From: Lutraria lutraria
Taxonomy: Eukaryota > Mollusca > Bivalvia > Venerida > Mactridae
Reading direction: 5' to 3'
Assembly: GCA_964023205.1 (NCBI GenBank)
Contig: OZ026833.1
Span: forward strand, 31,956,830-32,020,829
Length of the DNA stretch: 64,000 bases
Shown: in pieces, positions 45,601 to 60,600 of the stretch
How positions within the stretch are numbered: position 1 is the first letter of the stretch
How the letters are laid out: each line of letters starts with the position of its first letter
Program-made: the position numbers and the translations under genes
Notes under the pieces: generated by a model
Databases searched by the model: none
What the model was told of the DNA's origin: nothing
The model's input: the letters and a program-made list of their open reading frames with translations, nothing else

Positions 45601-48600
45601 AATAAAGCATCGGGACTCCGCGCAGAAAGACGCCGCAGAACAACAGGGTATTTATACCATTTCAACAAACCTTTGTTGGTTAATAATCACGCGGCCGTTA
45701 ATTATAATATGGTATATGAGTAAAATATTGCAATAAACAACTTAATATTGGAATAGGATTTGTCAAATGAATGATGAATCAACATTGATACTGTATTCAT
45801 CACAAATGTTTTACTCACCAATTCAATTTCACTTCAACTTTTCAAAGATAAATATAATTGATTCTCCATGAATCTGTAAAATGCGTGTCTGCTGACATGA
45901 GCCCAGTCTTATGAATGTTTGATTATTTCGTAGAAAATGTCATATCAAAATTGCGTACGGCTTCGGGGCAAAAGTCTAAAGTCACCCCTTCACCTCAGAC
46001 CATATTGTTGACTGTTCAACAAATGCGCATGTAATAACTGTATACTGTCCTGATGAAAAGAGGTAATAGATAATATCTCTATCATAAGATCAAACTTAGT
46101 AATAATCGTATCAACACAGCACATATAAGTTCTTTTTGGAGACTATGTAATCGATATTTAGGCATAAATAATGCTGCATAAATATACTTTATAAAGAGTA
46201 TGGCCATAGATAAGTATCGCTGTACAAAAATCTCCTTTCATGGGTACATTTTAAACAATTAGGAACTTAGGCACGTCGGTGTTGCACCTCCATATAGGTT
46301 ACAAGCTAGCTCAAATATGACTACGAAGACAGTGATTGTATCCAATATCGTTTAAACCGAACGTAGTGGCCTCAAATACTTAAAGGGGCATGCCCTGGAA
46401 CTCAAGCGTCTCGAATATAAATCAAATTGGTACCATTTGAATGCCAAAATCAATTAATGAAAGTCCTGTAAAATATTTACGAAATGTCCCGCTATTTGAC
46501 TCAAAATACACATTTCAAGATTTACCAAACCTGCCGATTACGCCTTAGAAAATATTCGTCATTTTCATAACTCGACCCTTTCGGGATCTGTCAAAAGCGG
46601 AAAAAATGTCAACAAACTGTGAAATGGTAAGTATTGCTCAAGTCATGTTCATTGTTTGCGACATAAAGCATATCTATCGATGAATTATAGGTAAATATCA
46701 TTGTTTTGCTGCTTGAAAGGCAGCGCGCACGCTAAGTTAAATTCTCAGACGCATCGGAAATATCGTTGTCGTCAATAAAAGGCTTGTAAGCCTTTTATTT
46801 AAACCGGCATATAAATACCCACGCGCCAGTTACATGGCCATTTTTGAAGGCACATTCTTCTTTGACTTTTCGGTAATAATTGTTTTTACAAGTGATAAAC
46901 GTATTTTTGGTGTATAAAACCCAAGACACAGCAGTTCCAGGGCATACCCCTTTAATACGTATATAATGTTCATAACCTATGTTTAACAAGGCGTCTACAA
47001 TACAAGGTCGTTGTAGGACGAAACCGTCGGTAGTAAATCGATATTGAAAAGATAGACCACGAAACATATAAAATAGATGTGTACACTTACACATTAATGT
47101 TATTTCCTAAATTCGTATGAATTGATGTACAGTGTAATAAAATATTAATGCATTCATAGTGATAATTTCACTTACACTCATATTTACTCTCAACCCTTTT
47201 AGCTTCAATCATCAAAACATGGTCTTGAATAATAAGTTTTACAATTAAACACTCACATTGAATACAATGTTGAAATAACTTTCAATTTGTCTGGTAGTAC
47301 TATAGATGTGAACAAAGCTAATACAGGAAATTTCAAAAGTTCTTGGTTCAACGACGATTTCATGTGAAAACGCGCGGCGTAATATTAAGGTAGTTCGCGG
47401 TGTTGCTCGGCAAAAAAGAAAGTTTGTTAGTATGGCATGGAATTTGGAGGAATTATACCTGAAGTAGCAGCGCTTACTTAAAATATTGTTCTTTTTACAG
47501 TTTGATGTCGGTAACCTAGCAACTAAACGACGTTAAAACGCCACCTAGCGGCACCAGTTATGCGAACAACTCGTTGTACTTTTCCCCTTGTAGCTTTGTT
47601 ATAAATTGTCATAGATTGAAAATTCGAATATTGCGAATGAGCGAATGCAGTAGTATACCGAATGGTTTTCATCAATGCTTTGAATAATGTCAGAGTTATA
47701 TGGTTGACAGGTAAGCCTCGGATCGCTGTAGGTTTTAACGCAACATGTAGTAATAGTAACATCCTTTGCGTCCAAAGACAAGTTATATATATTTCGTAAG
47801 AATTATTTGCAACTTCACAATGACTTCCTTCTCACTGAAAACCTGCATTTTTTTCTCAACATCCAGTTCAAACATGATAACAAAGTCGTCTCATGTTGGA
47901 GCATCCTCTTGAAACTGCGTAATGCTTAACATATTCGTTTTTCTAGTAACATGTGTACGAGACATTCCTGTGTGTGTTCACTAATTCTGGATGTTGTGTA
48001 CGTACCACATACATCAGGAAAAGGCGTATTTTTGAATGATGCCTTTGAGCTAACTGAACTTCTTCCGCCACTGACTTTTTGGCGATATTTACACACTTCC
48101 TTGTCGAATGACCAACCGTCGTCACGTTTAGTATTCGATAAATGTGACAATCAAGAAAAGAAAATTTATCAGCGGTGTCAACTTAAAATAATGGTGAGAA
48201 GCACGCTGTAAATAAATGATCTACCAAAGTTGTAAAAACGTTCATGCAGAACTCTGGTTGTCTTAGCAACCATTGGGAAAATATTTTTAAAAATTATGAA
48301 CTTGTCAGAAACAACAATATCTACAGCATAGATACTTGGTTTATAAATGTAGTATTATCAAGTAGACTTCTACCAGGTTTATTCAAATTATGGTCATCGG
48401 TTAAAAAGTGGCCCCCGACCCGGGGGTAACTTGATTTTACACACTTTCATAAATATAAGAAATCTTTTAGAATATTTTTGTTCGACGCAAATCCTTGAGC
48501 TATGATATTTGGTGTGAAACATTGACCTCTACCAAGTTTGTTCAAACGATGGTCCCGTGGACAATTATTCTATTAACTTTGATAACAGTAGTGTCATCTT

Positions 48601-51600
48601 GTGAGCGATTATAGGTAAAAAGATAAGAAGTAAAAGGATTGGTTTATACATTTATATTCATATTAAACCGACTTTCACAAGTAACCTCCGGTCACTGTGT
48701 TACAGGCAAGTTTGAGAGTCGGGAGATATTTTTTCTGACCGTAATTTCCAATTCACGCACACCTGCATTTTGTCTATATACACTCATTTTGAATGAAAAC
48801 TTTGTTAGTGTCCTAACGTAGTAACTGTTCGTAAATTGCCCATTTGTATGTACATTCAACCAGCCCTTGTGGCGTGTACAAATTTAAACAGAAACGAACA
48901 TGTACATCTTTGAACACACATTGTTCCAGATTTTTTCTTTTCAATAATAGTGTTCGTACATCGCTGTCTGCATCATCGAGTTACAGTATAAATCAGTTGA
49001 TAAATACGACCAAATTCGATGAATATTGCTCCAGCCAATCGTTGTCTTTATGTGCAGAATAATAATTGACGTCATTTGGCATGGTATGGCTTTAGGAAAT
49101 GTTACGATACTGAAAAAAGTAGCCTGAAGAGGTATAGATTGTGTTCGCTTAATATGTAGATAAATGAATGTTTTACATAATGTTAATTTTGAAAAACTGC
49201 TACCACGGCGTTTTAGCTACATTAGCATTTATCTGAAATCTTGCGTCGGAAAACTGACGGTTTGACGTCGATTAATTTCCGACGCGCCGGGCGGTCAATG
49301 ATATTCAATGCACTGACGATGATTACTCGGTATACCACTGCATTCGCTCATCCGCTAAGTTCGAATTTTCAATATATGACAATTTATAGCAAATAAATGA
49401 AGGGAAAGGTATTACGAGTTGTTCACATAGCTGGTGCCGCTAGGTGTCGTTTAAACGTCGTTTAGTTGCTAGGTTACCGACGTTAAACTGTAAAAGAACA
49501 ATATTTTCGTAAGTGCTGCTACTACAGGTATAATTCCTCCAAATTCCATGCCATTCTAACATACTTTCTTTTTTTGCCATGCAACACCGCGAACTACCTT
49601 TAAGTTAATATTACGCCACGCGTTTTCACATGAAATCGTCGTTGAACCAAGAACTTTTGAAATTTCCTGTATTAGCTTTGTTCACATCTATAGTACTACC
49701 AAACAAATTGAAAGTTATTTTAACATTGTATTCAATGTGAGTGTTTAATTGTAAAACTTATTATTCAAGACCATGTTTTGATGATTGAAGCTAAAAGGGT
49801 TGAGAGTAAAAATGAGTGTAAGTGAAAGTATCACTATGAATGCATTAATATTTTATTACATTGTACATCAATTCATACGAATTTAGGAAATAACATTAAT
49901 GTGTAAAGTGTACACATCTATTTTATATGTTTCGTGGTCTATCTTTTCAATATCGATTTACTACCGACGGTTTCGTCCTAAAACGACCTTGTATTGTAGA
50001 CGCCTTGTTAAACATAGGTTATGAACATTATATACGTCTTAAGTATTTGAGGCCACTACGTTCGGTTTAAACGATATTGGATACAATCACTGTATTCGTA
50101 GTCATATTTGAGCTAACTTGTAACCTATACTACCTTAAGCGAGCAAACGCAATTTATAAAAACGATAGATATAATCGGAGTACTTTAATCAATAAAAGAT
50201 AAAACATATAAAGCAAAACCGTTGTTCAATACCAAACAAATCAAAAGAAAAATCACAATACTGCTACAACTCAACTCCAGGGTTTTGGAAAGAAGATAAG
50301 AAACTTAAACAAACTAGAAATGATAATATCATCGATAAAGATGATTTGTATGACCCTTACTATAATCTTTTCTACTGATGCATATTTCACGAACGATATG
50401 AGATATAAGAGATAATAATTTGTTGCAAATTGAACCATTAGAGTATGAAATAACGAAATACTTAAGACAATTTCTGGTCTAAAAACTAGGAAAAGTGCAG
50501 TACCCTATTGCCTATTAGAACTAGACCCGTCTTCGCCACGCACTTAGGATAAAAAGTTACTCGTCTGGTCTGTTTTCTCTTTAAGTAAATATGGAGACTG
50601 TCCCCTGACACCTAAATTTGCAGCAAAGGATCGTATTTGTAATGTAATGCTAATGGACTATAAACACTTGGTTATACAAATTTATATCTCTTCGGTGCTG
50701 TTTGTTTTTCTTTTTCAATTATTGTGCCGCAATGCTTGGTAATTCTTTAAGAACATCATTGACGGTCAGTCTGTAGAGCATTGCATTAAAGAACGAAGCA
50801 GTTTTATGGCTTAACAAAGAAGTAGTGTATGTGTATCTTACATTCATTTTTCTAAATATAACGACCTTTCTCCTAAAATCTGTTTAGCAGCGGATTGTTT
50901 ACACCATTGACAGTTACGTCATGACCTTGGATGACTGGATCCGTGGCTGATATTTAAAGTACGACATGGAGGGAGGGTTACCTCCTTATACGGCTGGAGA
51001 CACATCAATTTAATGTTTTGTCACTTGTTAAAACAGTAACCATGTAGTATATTGTCCCAAAGATAATAAATTATCAAAAAATATATAATATCCTTCCCCC
51101 CATACACATCAAAAGAATGTGCGAGCCACATTAAACCTAAATCTGGCATACATATTAAACATATAATTATGGTACTAGCCGGTATCCCGCAAAATGCAGA
51201 GAGGCAATATTCGCCAACAATTCTAACGAAGGTCTATGAGATAGGTTATATCTGTTGATGCCGAAACAAAAGATAAAATAAACTAATGAGGACTAAAATT
51301 TAAAAAAAAACGGATCTAAATTAAACGTTTAAATTAATACATACAACTACATTTTAATGATATCCCTTGTTTTATATATTGTGTTTAATTCAGCCATTTC
51401 GTTTAAACCTCACGTAATTGTTCTACCAAGTCTCACTTCCTACATGTATGAAAATGGATTCGTCCATGAGTTAGCAAGTGCAGAATGTTTTTAAAACATA
51501 TGCGAGATAATACGTGTAAAGTTTTGTTATTGATAGGTTGTTGGGAAACAATATCTTTCTTGAGCGCGCTCAATGTTTCCTTAACCTCACGGATAATGGT

Positions 51601-54600
51601 TACTCGAGGGTATATTAAACCGATCTACATCACTTTGATCGTTCTCTAGTATATTTTGCGCTCGTAAACATTTCCGGAAACCTTTACCGATACAAAATAT
51701 TATAATCAGCAATTGGCCATAAAATACAACGTATAGAAAATAATATAATTGAGAAATAATTCATTCGATATTTCGCTGTTATTTCCTCATATAATAACAT
51801 ACTTTATATTTTCCGTCAAATGTAATGCAGAATCGAAGGATAAAATACCGTGTATACAGACACATTAACTCTGCAGAACTGTGGAGTTATTTGTTATTTT
51901 TTAAAAATGTCCTCATAAATGGCTCTTGTTTTGTAGATTGTAATACTGTGTTCCGAAATACACCAACCTTCAACAAATGTACATACCGATGTCATTGTAA
52001 GAATGATACACAATGTGATCAGACAACGGGTGATTGTGACAATGGTTGTGAGTTTGGTTGGATGGGACCAGGATGTCAATATCGTAAATATATCATTATG
52101 CATACATGCAATAAGTTACATACATTATTACCAGGAAACTGGTGATTGTCTCAATGGTTGTGCGTTTGGTTGGATGGGGCCCGGTTGTCAATACCGTAAA
52201 TATATTATACACACAAGTACTTAACAGTATGTATACCCGTCTTGCACCTACGAAATAGTATACTCAAAAACAAAATGGCATGCATTGCAAACCTTATTCT
52301 GCTAATTAAGTATCACATTTATTAGCATTAATTTATCATGCAAAATAGTAGGGTTATTAAAAACAAAATAAAATGCAACTTGAATTTGTATATATGTCTG
52401 TATCAGGCAACATTGCGCGCAACCGCACCGTAGTAGGAAATGTGGGAGGAACATCCAATGAGAGTGAAAAAGCATACCAAGCTGTTGACGGTGATATGAA
52501 GACTTGTGCCAGAACAAAAAATGAAAATGCACCCGACGGATACAACTATTGGAGAATACAATGGAACATTAAATTTCGTATTGTTGGTCTCGTTTTGAAG
52601 ATACGTCAAGAAGATGTTGGTATGCCCGCTTGCTGTCTATTTTTATACCAATGTCAAAGTGTGTATGATTACAAATATGTATGTACGTATGTATATACGA
52701 GGGGTTATCCAAAAATACGTGGACTTTTGTAATGTCATTTAAACGGCAACGTTTAGTGTGATGAAACTTTATCTGCATACATTTTAATGTATTATTAATG
52801 TCTTCGTGAAACTACAGATTAACATGTGTTTAAATAACATATATATAATGGTTTAAAATATGTACCTAAACGGCACCCGTATCACGCTAAAATAAAGGAA
52901 TAAGTAGCCATTATATTTTGAGTTTATGACATAAAATTAACGTAGAAACCCCGCTTAACGTTGTACTTTTGATCCATGACATCAAATTAGCTATAACTAT
53001 GTGGTTTTATTGGATGTCATATCCGTTAATATATATTAACATTAGAAAACAAGACACCACTATAGATACGACGCACAGAATATGACGTAATATTGAAAAA
53101 TAAAAATAGCGCTATTATACGTTTTGTATGAATTTAGTAATGACACCATCACAGACTTTAGATTGAATGCAACAAGCAAGTTCAAGAAAGGCACTTTTGT
53201 GTTCACTAGTGTTTAAATGGTACAAAAGGTTCAGTGAAAATGTTAAAAGACGATACTGGGTACGGGTGGAAAACCATTTTCACCTCAACAATGACGACGT
53301 CAATGTTTGTGGAGATACTGACAGACGTCAAACTATTGTAGGAATTGTGAGGTTGGTCAGCTGCGGTTATGAACCATTATGGCGCATCCTTCGTGGACAT
53401 CTACACTGACGCTGACCTTGAGTTGTCACTGATGGAGCTCATGACAGTTCCACATCCTGTCTACTGACCAGATTTGACTGCTACGGATTCGCGATATTCC
53501 CGAGGGTAGCTTAGTCACTTAATTTGAAGTATTAATGTAACAATAGTGTCAAAACAAAACAATAAAACTGTTCTTAATAAAAGAAAACTTTTAACAATAT
53601 TGATAATCAATGGTATTTTATGTTTAAGTAAATAAAGATATTATAATATTTTTATAATTCAATGGTAACACAATCAGTTAATTTTAGAGGTCAAGAGACA
53701 ACTGCGGTGTCATTGATTTGATTCCATTGCAGACTTGCTGAACGCCACTAAACATATTTGTCTTGTCTCGGTGAAGCATGGTTACCAAATATGTATGATC
53801 GCTTGCAGGCTGGTGACGATCATTTTGAGAAACAGTAAATTAACGTGTGGTGTTGACGTTTGTAACGTTACGCATTTCTGACGCTGATGTCAGATTATTT
53901 TCGGAGTGCTCCACAGTCGCCGAGATGTGTTTACGTAAATTCCTGTTTTTTAATGACGAATACAGCTATATATATGAAAATTTCTGCGTTTATTTATTAT
54001 ATTTTATTCTAAGTTGTGTACAAATTTCGGCTAAATATCATTAAAAGCTCTTACACAATAAAGAAAGTCCACGTATTTTTGGATAACCCATCGTATTATT
54101 CAATGACTTATTTACATTCGCCAAATATAACTATGTGCTTATTACATCGGTCTAAAATATCTTCTGCTTGAACAAATGATACTTATAACAAGCACTGTAC
54201 GTAAATCAATATAAATGAAAATGTCATTAATGTTATACATCCTCTGCTAATTACATGTACCTTAAATGAACTTCGAATATATTTTTCACGATTAAGTACC
54301 ATATAACAAAGCACTACATGTGGCTTTATCAAACACACACTCAATGATTTAGATGTGTCATCGGTTGAAATTCAGAGGAAGACGTTCGAATGCCCGTGAA
54401 AATATCCACTAGAGTTAAGAATTGAATAATTATAATTTATACCGATTTTGTACTTCCATAAAGAAAGTCAGTTTTATATTTCTGATTTTAGAGATGAACT
54501 TTCAGCTGAAATAAACATTTCATCAAAACTCATATCCGCAATATTAGATAAATCAAATACAGTAACTATAGGAAACTATTAACACATGGGTCTAGAAATT

Positions 54601-57600
54601 GTGTCAAAACCTATACACACACAATAGTTTCAATCAAATGCTATATAAGAATGCGATGTATAACTTCCATACAAGTTGTCACCACTGAAATAACTTGTGT
54701 GCAGCGTATTGCAGTGTTTATTCTAGTTAGTAATGTTGTTACTAACACCTTAATTATCATTCGCAATTTTGGACAGAGTTGTTAAGAATGAAAACTGAAG
54801 TCATCAAACATTTACTTTGGATATATTACACGTTACTTAACTTCATTTTTAAACATGTCTGCATTGAGAAATGCAGTAAACTACAGTCGATGTAAACAAC
54901 TATGTTTGGGTTGTCTTGCTCTTTGCTTAATGTTAATGTATTGTTATTCGTGTGAGCAGTAAATACCACCGGACTGTCTTTTCTGAGCTATAGATATAGC
55001 TTTGCCGATTATAAATACGGACTCAATCATTGTAGAATAGCTATTAACAAGAACAAATTATTAGTATCAGAGGTTTTATATGTATGATCATTACTGTTAC
55101 TGTCATGAAAATCAAAACCCCGATACAACATGATGATACGACGAAAATCAAGTATTTTGCTTAGTCGAGAACGCAATTATGAAAATGAGTAGTTAACCAG
55201 TGACACTTAAAGGGGCATGCCCTGGAACTTGAAGCGTCTCGAATAGATATCAAATTGGTATTATTTTAATGCCTAAATCAATGAATGAAAGCCCTGTAAA
55301 ATATTTATGAAATATCCCGCTAGTTTACTCAAAATACACTTTTCAAGATTGACCAAACCGATTTCGACCTAGAAAGTATTCATCATTTTCAAAACTCGAT
55401 CCTTTCGGTATCTGTCAAAACCGAAAAAATCGCGGAAAAAAATGTCAACAAACTGAAATTGTAAGTATTGCTCATGTTATGTTCACTTGAAAGGCAGCGC
55501 ACATGTTCAGCTAAACTCTCAGACGATTCGGAAATATCGTTGTCGTCAATAAAAGGCCGACAGCCTTTTATTCAAACCGACATACAAATACCGACGTGCG
55601 CGTTATTGGGTCATTTTAACGCACATTCTTCTTTGACTTTTCGGTAATAATTGGTTTTACAAGAGACAAACGCATTTTTGGCGAGGCAAAACACAGTAGT
55701 TCCTGGGCATGCCCCTTTGAATAATAGATGCAATAATAAAAACCCATGCAGACCGTAAATATGACTATGTACAACAACAATAGAAAATATCATTTGTTCG
55801 CTTATGTCTACTAAATTTGCCCAAGTAATAAATGAATCACCCTTTCTTGCAGGTGATTTTAACAGTTTTAGAGTGGAAACTGGTTCTGGACCAGACAATA
55901 GGAACTTTAACTCTACCTGTTACACACGTGATGATATCACAGGAACTACAGAAATGGAGATAATGTGTACACAACCAGTCTGGACAAAACACCTCAGAAT
56001 CATTCATGCTAAACAGAATGTCAGAATGAGAGTTTGTGAAGTGGAAATATATGGAGGCATGCTTTAAGTTTTGTTTTTCATTGTCGTAATGGGAATCAAC
56101 GGTATTATAAGCAAGTTTAATATTTCTGACAAGAATTACATAAGTCAGGATAGGTCACTTTATCCCGAAATTCGACCTTTGTTGAATAATTATTATAAAC
56201 ATTTAATACTTAGCATAATATCAATTCATTCATTCAATTTCATTCACATTATTAACATAACCAAACGATTATATGCCGTTATATATTAAGAGAATGTACC
56301 ATGATCTTTGTGTGTTTTTTTTCAGGAAAATTGTGCCTTGCTTAGGTTACTGCATTTATTTGCTAAATTGAATGCTCATTTTGTATTTCTGCATTCTCTA
56401 TAGTTATTTCTGTACAGCGTAACATCATTCATTTCAATACGAAGTCTCCCTAAACTGTTTTTTTCCATTTATTTCTTTCTTCAATGTACAAGAATTAACA
56501 TAATTCATAATACCAGTATATGTAAACAATAGCAGATTCAGTTTGGCCAATACAGGTACATGAAGAGTTTTAATGTATAACAAACAAAACAAACCAAAAA
56601 AAAACAACACTAGTACACTAAACTATTTGTAGAATATACTTAATTTAAAATCCGACATACTCGTGGATGTCAATGTGAATTAACATACTGAACAACATCT
56701 CCAAAGCAACACCCATTATAAGTAGCAAAATCATGTTTATGCTGAGAGCTTTTTGCTTAAGAGAGGTTAAATTTATAGTTAAATCGTGCAGTGGAAATAA
56801 GCATTCTGTTGTTGAAGGGCGTTAGTTGCTCAAGAGAGGGTCGCTCTAGAGAGTTTGTAATTTTTTATCTATATATGTTTTACACAGCTTTAAAAAATAC
56901 AAGTTTACGCTACAGTTTGAAAGATAATTACTGTAATGCATATTAAATGAACTAATTCCTCATCTGTTCAATGAGTATGGAATCACGAACAATCCGTATA
57001 ATGTACATTAGCATCACCCATGAAGTATATTATTACTGAAATATCGTAACTTTCTGTGTGGAAATGAAAGAGTGAAGTAAATGTGTGTCCTGTATTGTCT
57101 GTAGGATGTCAAAGCTGAAAAGAAATTGTTATTGTATATCGGATGGTTCTGATGTAACTTCAGTTTTATGCTGTCTCGTATATTATTTTGTTACATATTT
57201 AAAATGTTTTGTTTTTCCTGAACTAATAATTTAGATCAGGCATTGTCGTAACTAAATCACATAATACCTGCATCAAAACGTACTTATATTGTAATGACAT
57301 ACCTTTGTTGATTTTTATTGTTAGGTCGAGTTGTTACTTTCAACAAATTTACAAATCAAACAACGACTAAATCAAATCGGTCTTCGTGGTTATCAGTCGA
57401 TGGTCAAGCTCATGTAAAAGACGTCGTTTCGGCTAACGATACGTGTTCGTCCACCCAGATACAAAGTAACCCACATTGGCTGGTTGACTTTGAGACCTTG
57501 TACGTCATACAAAGTATCTATTTTTATGGAGGATTGCCACCGTTACGTATGTTTTCATTGTAATCCTGTTTGTATTTTATTTAAATCAGTTATGCGCATT

Positions 57601-60600
57601 TAGAATGATAGTTCACTAACATGTTCGGACTCATACTAACCAAGATTCTTTATCGCTTTCTTATTTTTTGTCAAATTACTTTAAACGATATTTTTACGAA
57701 GTTTTTACATGGTCTTACGTTTTCGGAATAGATGCTGAGCATACAGGCGGGCGGACATCAAACAGATCGTTTCCGGTTACCAACTTAAGTATGGATTGAT
57801 AAATCTTGAACAATCTTGCTGTGTAGCATACAGCTACCTTGGTACTGTATTTGGTGACAGTCGGGTCAGGGTCACTGTTGCCAAAAAAGAAAATCAGTGT
57901 CTGCTCTAGAACTAGTAGGATTGCGATATTGCATTGTAATTTCGTGTTTAAGTAGCTTACATACAGACTAAGCCTTGGAATGCAATGATAACCAGTAGGG
58001 TCAAAATCACTGTTTCTGAAATTAGAATAACAGTCAAATATGCGATTTCCGGTCAATGACTTAAGTCTAGATAGACCAATATTAACCTAACGTAGTATGT
58101 AGCAACTACGCATGAAACCCTAGCTAGGGGCTGTATTTTGGGTCAGTCAGTTCATGGTAACTACTACTTAAAAATTAGGACTGAGTTATTGCGATGGAAT
58201 TTTGGTGTTTTTGTAGCCAGCTTGCATGAATATCTAGCTTGGTACAGTATCTGAAATCAGTCGGGTCAACGTCACTTTGCTTCGAAAACATGGTTACATG
58301 ACATTGTAGCGTTTCTTGTATTAAAATATGTATCTGACACACTTGAATAAAAATTATTTCATCATAAAATTGAAGCTATTTGTGAAGTATTTAGCTAACG
58401 TTCTCCAACACGTTTAAAGCAATACATATGCATATGTTGCATCGATTTAACAGAACATGAAATGTATAGCTGCTAAGGTTGCCGTTTAACTGAATTTACA
58501 TGCGCGATGATAAGCTTTTTCTGTATTGGGAGCATTTACAAAGACTTCACTGACACGTATCCGGTATCCGAGTGATTTGTTGTGTTTATGTTAAGGGTGG
58601 TCACTCCTGAGCTTTTGTGATACAATGCAGTCTCGCTATTATGTCGTAAAAATTCAAGTTGACATCATAGTATTTTTTATCGTTTAGTGTAGTCAACAAT
58701 GTCATTTAAATGCATAAATAATTTCAAAGCGGCTATTTTCTTCATCGCGATTGTTTACTGCTTTACGACATCCGACCAAATTACGGCAGTCAATTTATAT
58801 ATACAACAATAATATGCCGTTCAGTATTCATCAGTTAAAGTTATGTAATTGTGTATGAATACATTTATATAACCTGGTCGGCAAATAATTTGTTTCATTG
58901 ACGTTCTTATAAATGGTATAAACCATCGTTTTTTTACTTTTAATATTTATATTATTATAATGAATTAGTTGCTGTTGTAAAGCGGTGGGTGGGGTAAGTT
59001 TTCATCAAGTTCAGCATAACATACACATATCCGTTGAAATATGTTCATCCAAAATACATGCAAGTCCATCAAATATTGTTTCCGATATGCATTATGCGGC
59101 TATTTATTCAGCATGCAGTGTTTTTGTCTTGAAATAGATCATTAACTAAGACATGTCTATGTATTGCTGAAAAGAAAAGCTAAGAGACTTAACATTTCAC
59201 ATGATAACTTTCTTATATGAACATGGACATGTACTTTTCATGTCATATTTTCAATTGGTGTTTAACCTACTTCAGTATAATCAATATCATTCAAAAATCA
59301 AAATCCTTGTTACTCCTTCAATATTTAAAATTTGTATAAACTTTATTAATAACCCCTCATTTTTTAGCCTTTTTATAGATATCAATTTCGTAAATAACAC
59401 AGTGGACATTATAATGCTTTAAGTTTCTTCTACATTCAAGCCGTGATACACCCGGTACATTTTTAAGTGATTTGGGTAATATCTACTGAAATAGTTGGCA
59501 ATTTCTCTATCCCTCCCCCTTTCAAAACCATTATTAGGAAAATCACCGATTTTTGGTGTGTCATTAAAAAGTAATTTTACAAAAAAAGTTAAATCATGGA
59601 CATATCCTTTTCACACTAAAAACTGAACTCACACTAAATTACAACATGTTATTCTCCAAAATTAAATAAGAATCGAAACATCTTTGTTGCAAGAAAACAT
59701 TCCGATTTCACAAATGACCACCCTTAAGCATCTGTATTTAATTTACTCATTCGAATGTAATTCATGAAAAAAGTTTAGGCGCGTGGCCCCAAATACACTC
59801 CAATATTTACATAATGGGCAGTTTGAGGTTCATATGTAACGTAAATAATTTCGAAAGGATTACACACTCCATTGACCATGCCTATTTATCATTTTTAAAG
59901 GTATCCATCAACTAATTCCTCAAAGATCCCAATGGAAATCAAGTAATTCATGCTGATTTTGCTTCCTATTTTTGTATGCCACACTAAAACGAGATTGCTC
60001 ATTAAAAGTCAATAAAGAAAGTTATTGGCTTTGAATAGCTAGTAATGAATAGGTATTCATTTTTCTTGCATCGATATGACCTGGGCTCGTGTTCACAAAC
60101 ATTCATAGTTTTTTTTCATTATCTTAAATTTTGACTAAGATATAAGAAATTTCTTAGTTTTCTTCTAAGATTTATTCAAAGCGCAAACTAATACGAACAT
60201 ATTCTTAGTTCGAAAAAAAATCTTAGTTACGAAAATGTACCGTTGTCAGGGAATTTTCCACGTAATTCCCATACGTCATAACTTACGTCTGCGTTTACAT
60301 TGGCGATTAGTTAAACCTATCATATTTTCTTTAAATGTATGGATACTTATAAGGCTCCTTATAAATAGTGACAGTGATATATGAATAAAAAATTCGTATG
60401 AAATTGATCATGGGCAGTATTGTAAGCATTTAATTTACTGTGTTTGACATTGTGTAGTTTTGTTTTAAGTTTGTAGACTACTGGCGTAGCTTCCTATAGG
60501 CACTTTAGACACGTGCCTCCACTTTTCTGAATAAAAAAAGAAATTGCTAAAAGCGCATTAAAAATGAAAGGAGCAATGGCTGGGAACATTTAAAAGCATC

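Larger units (their letters stand above)
46294..50128. repeat. 3.8-kb inverted-repeat structure, arms ~0.8 kb
   Basis: Left arm 46294-47660 (about 795 bp once the inserted MITE is removed) and right arm about 49330-50128 are reverse complements at high identity. The outer ends read ATAGGTTACAAG and CTTGTAACCTAT. The 1.67-kb centre is unique. A foldback-type transposon or an inverted segmental duplication would both fit. Confidence 0.8.
39618..51936. other. Long first intron of gene 2
   Basis: Holds a degenerate signal exon (44956-45039), a TIR element (40779-41333), a mariner-type end (42243), an inverted-repeat structure (46294-50128) and a LINE relic (about 50145-50560). No further exon was recognised. 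Confidence 0.5.
52620..55852. other. Intron C3-C4 with two transposons
   Basis: Carries the mariner relic 52698-54093 and the TTAA element 55211-55716. The 1.1 kb between them (54096-55206) shows nothing recognised. Confidence 0.7.

Noticed and set aside
45514..45723. A basic open frame (SGLRAERRRRTTG) as an extra exon of gene 2
   Set aside because: No cysteine pattern, no phase-matched splice sites, and no counterpart in gene 1.
46795..47094. A minus-strand open frame of 99 residues, similar to one at 55611-55898
   Set aside because: The similar part lies within the two copies of the TTAA element; the similarity is that of a non-coding MITE.
53167..53409. An 80-residue open frame as a host gene
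   Set aside because: It lies inside a TA-flanked element with mariner ends and reads as a mariner helix-turn-helix; it is a transposon relic.
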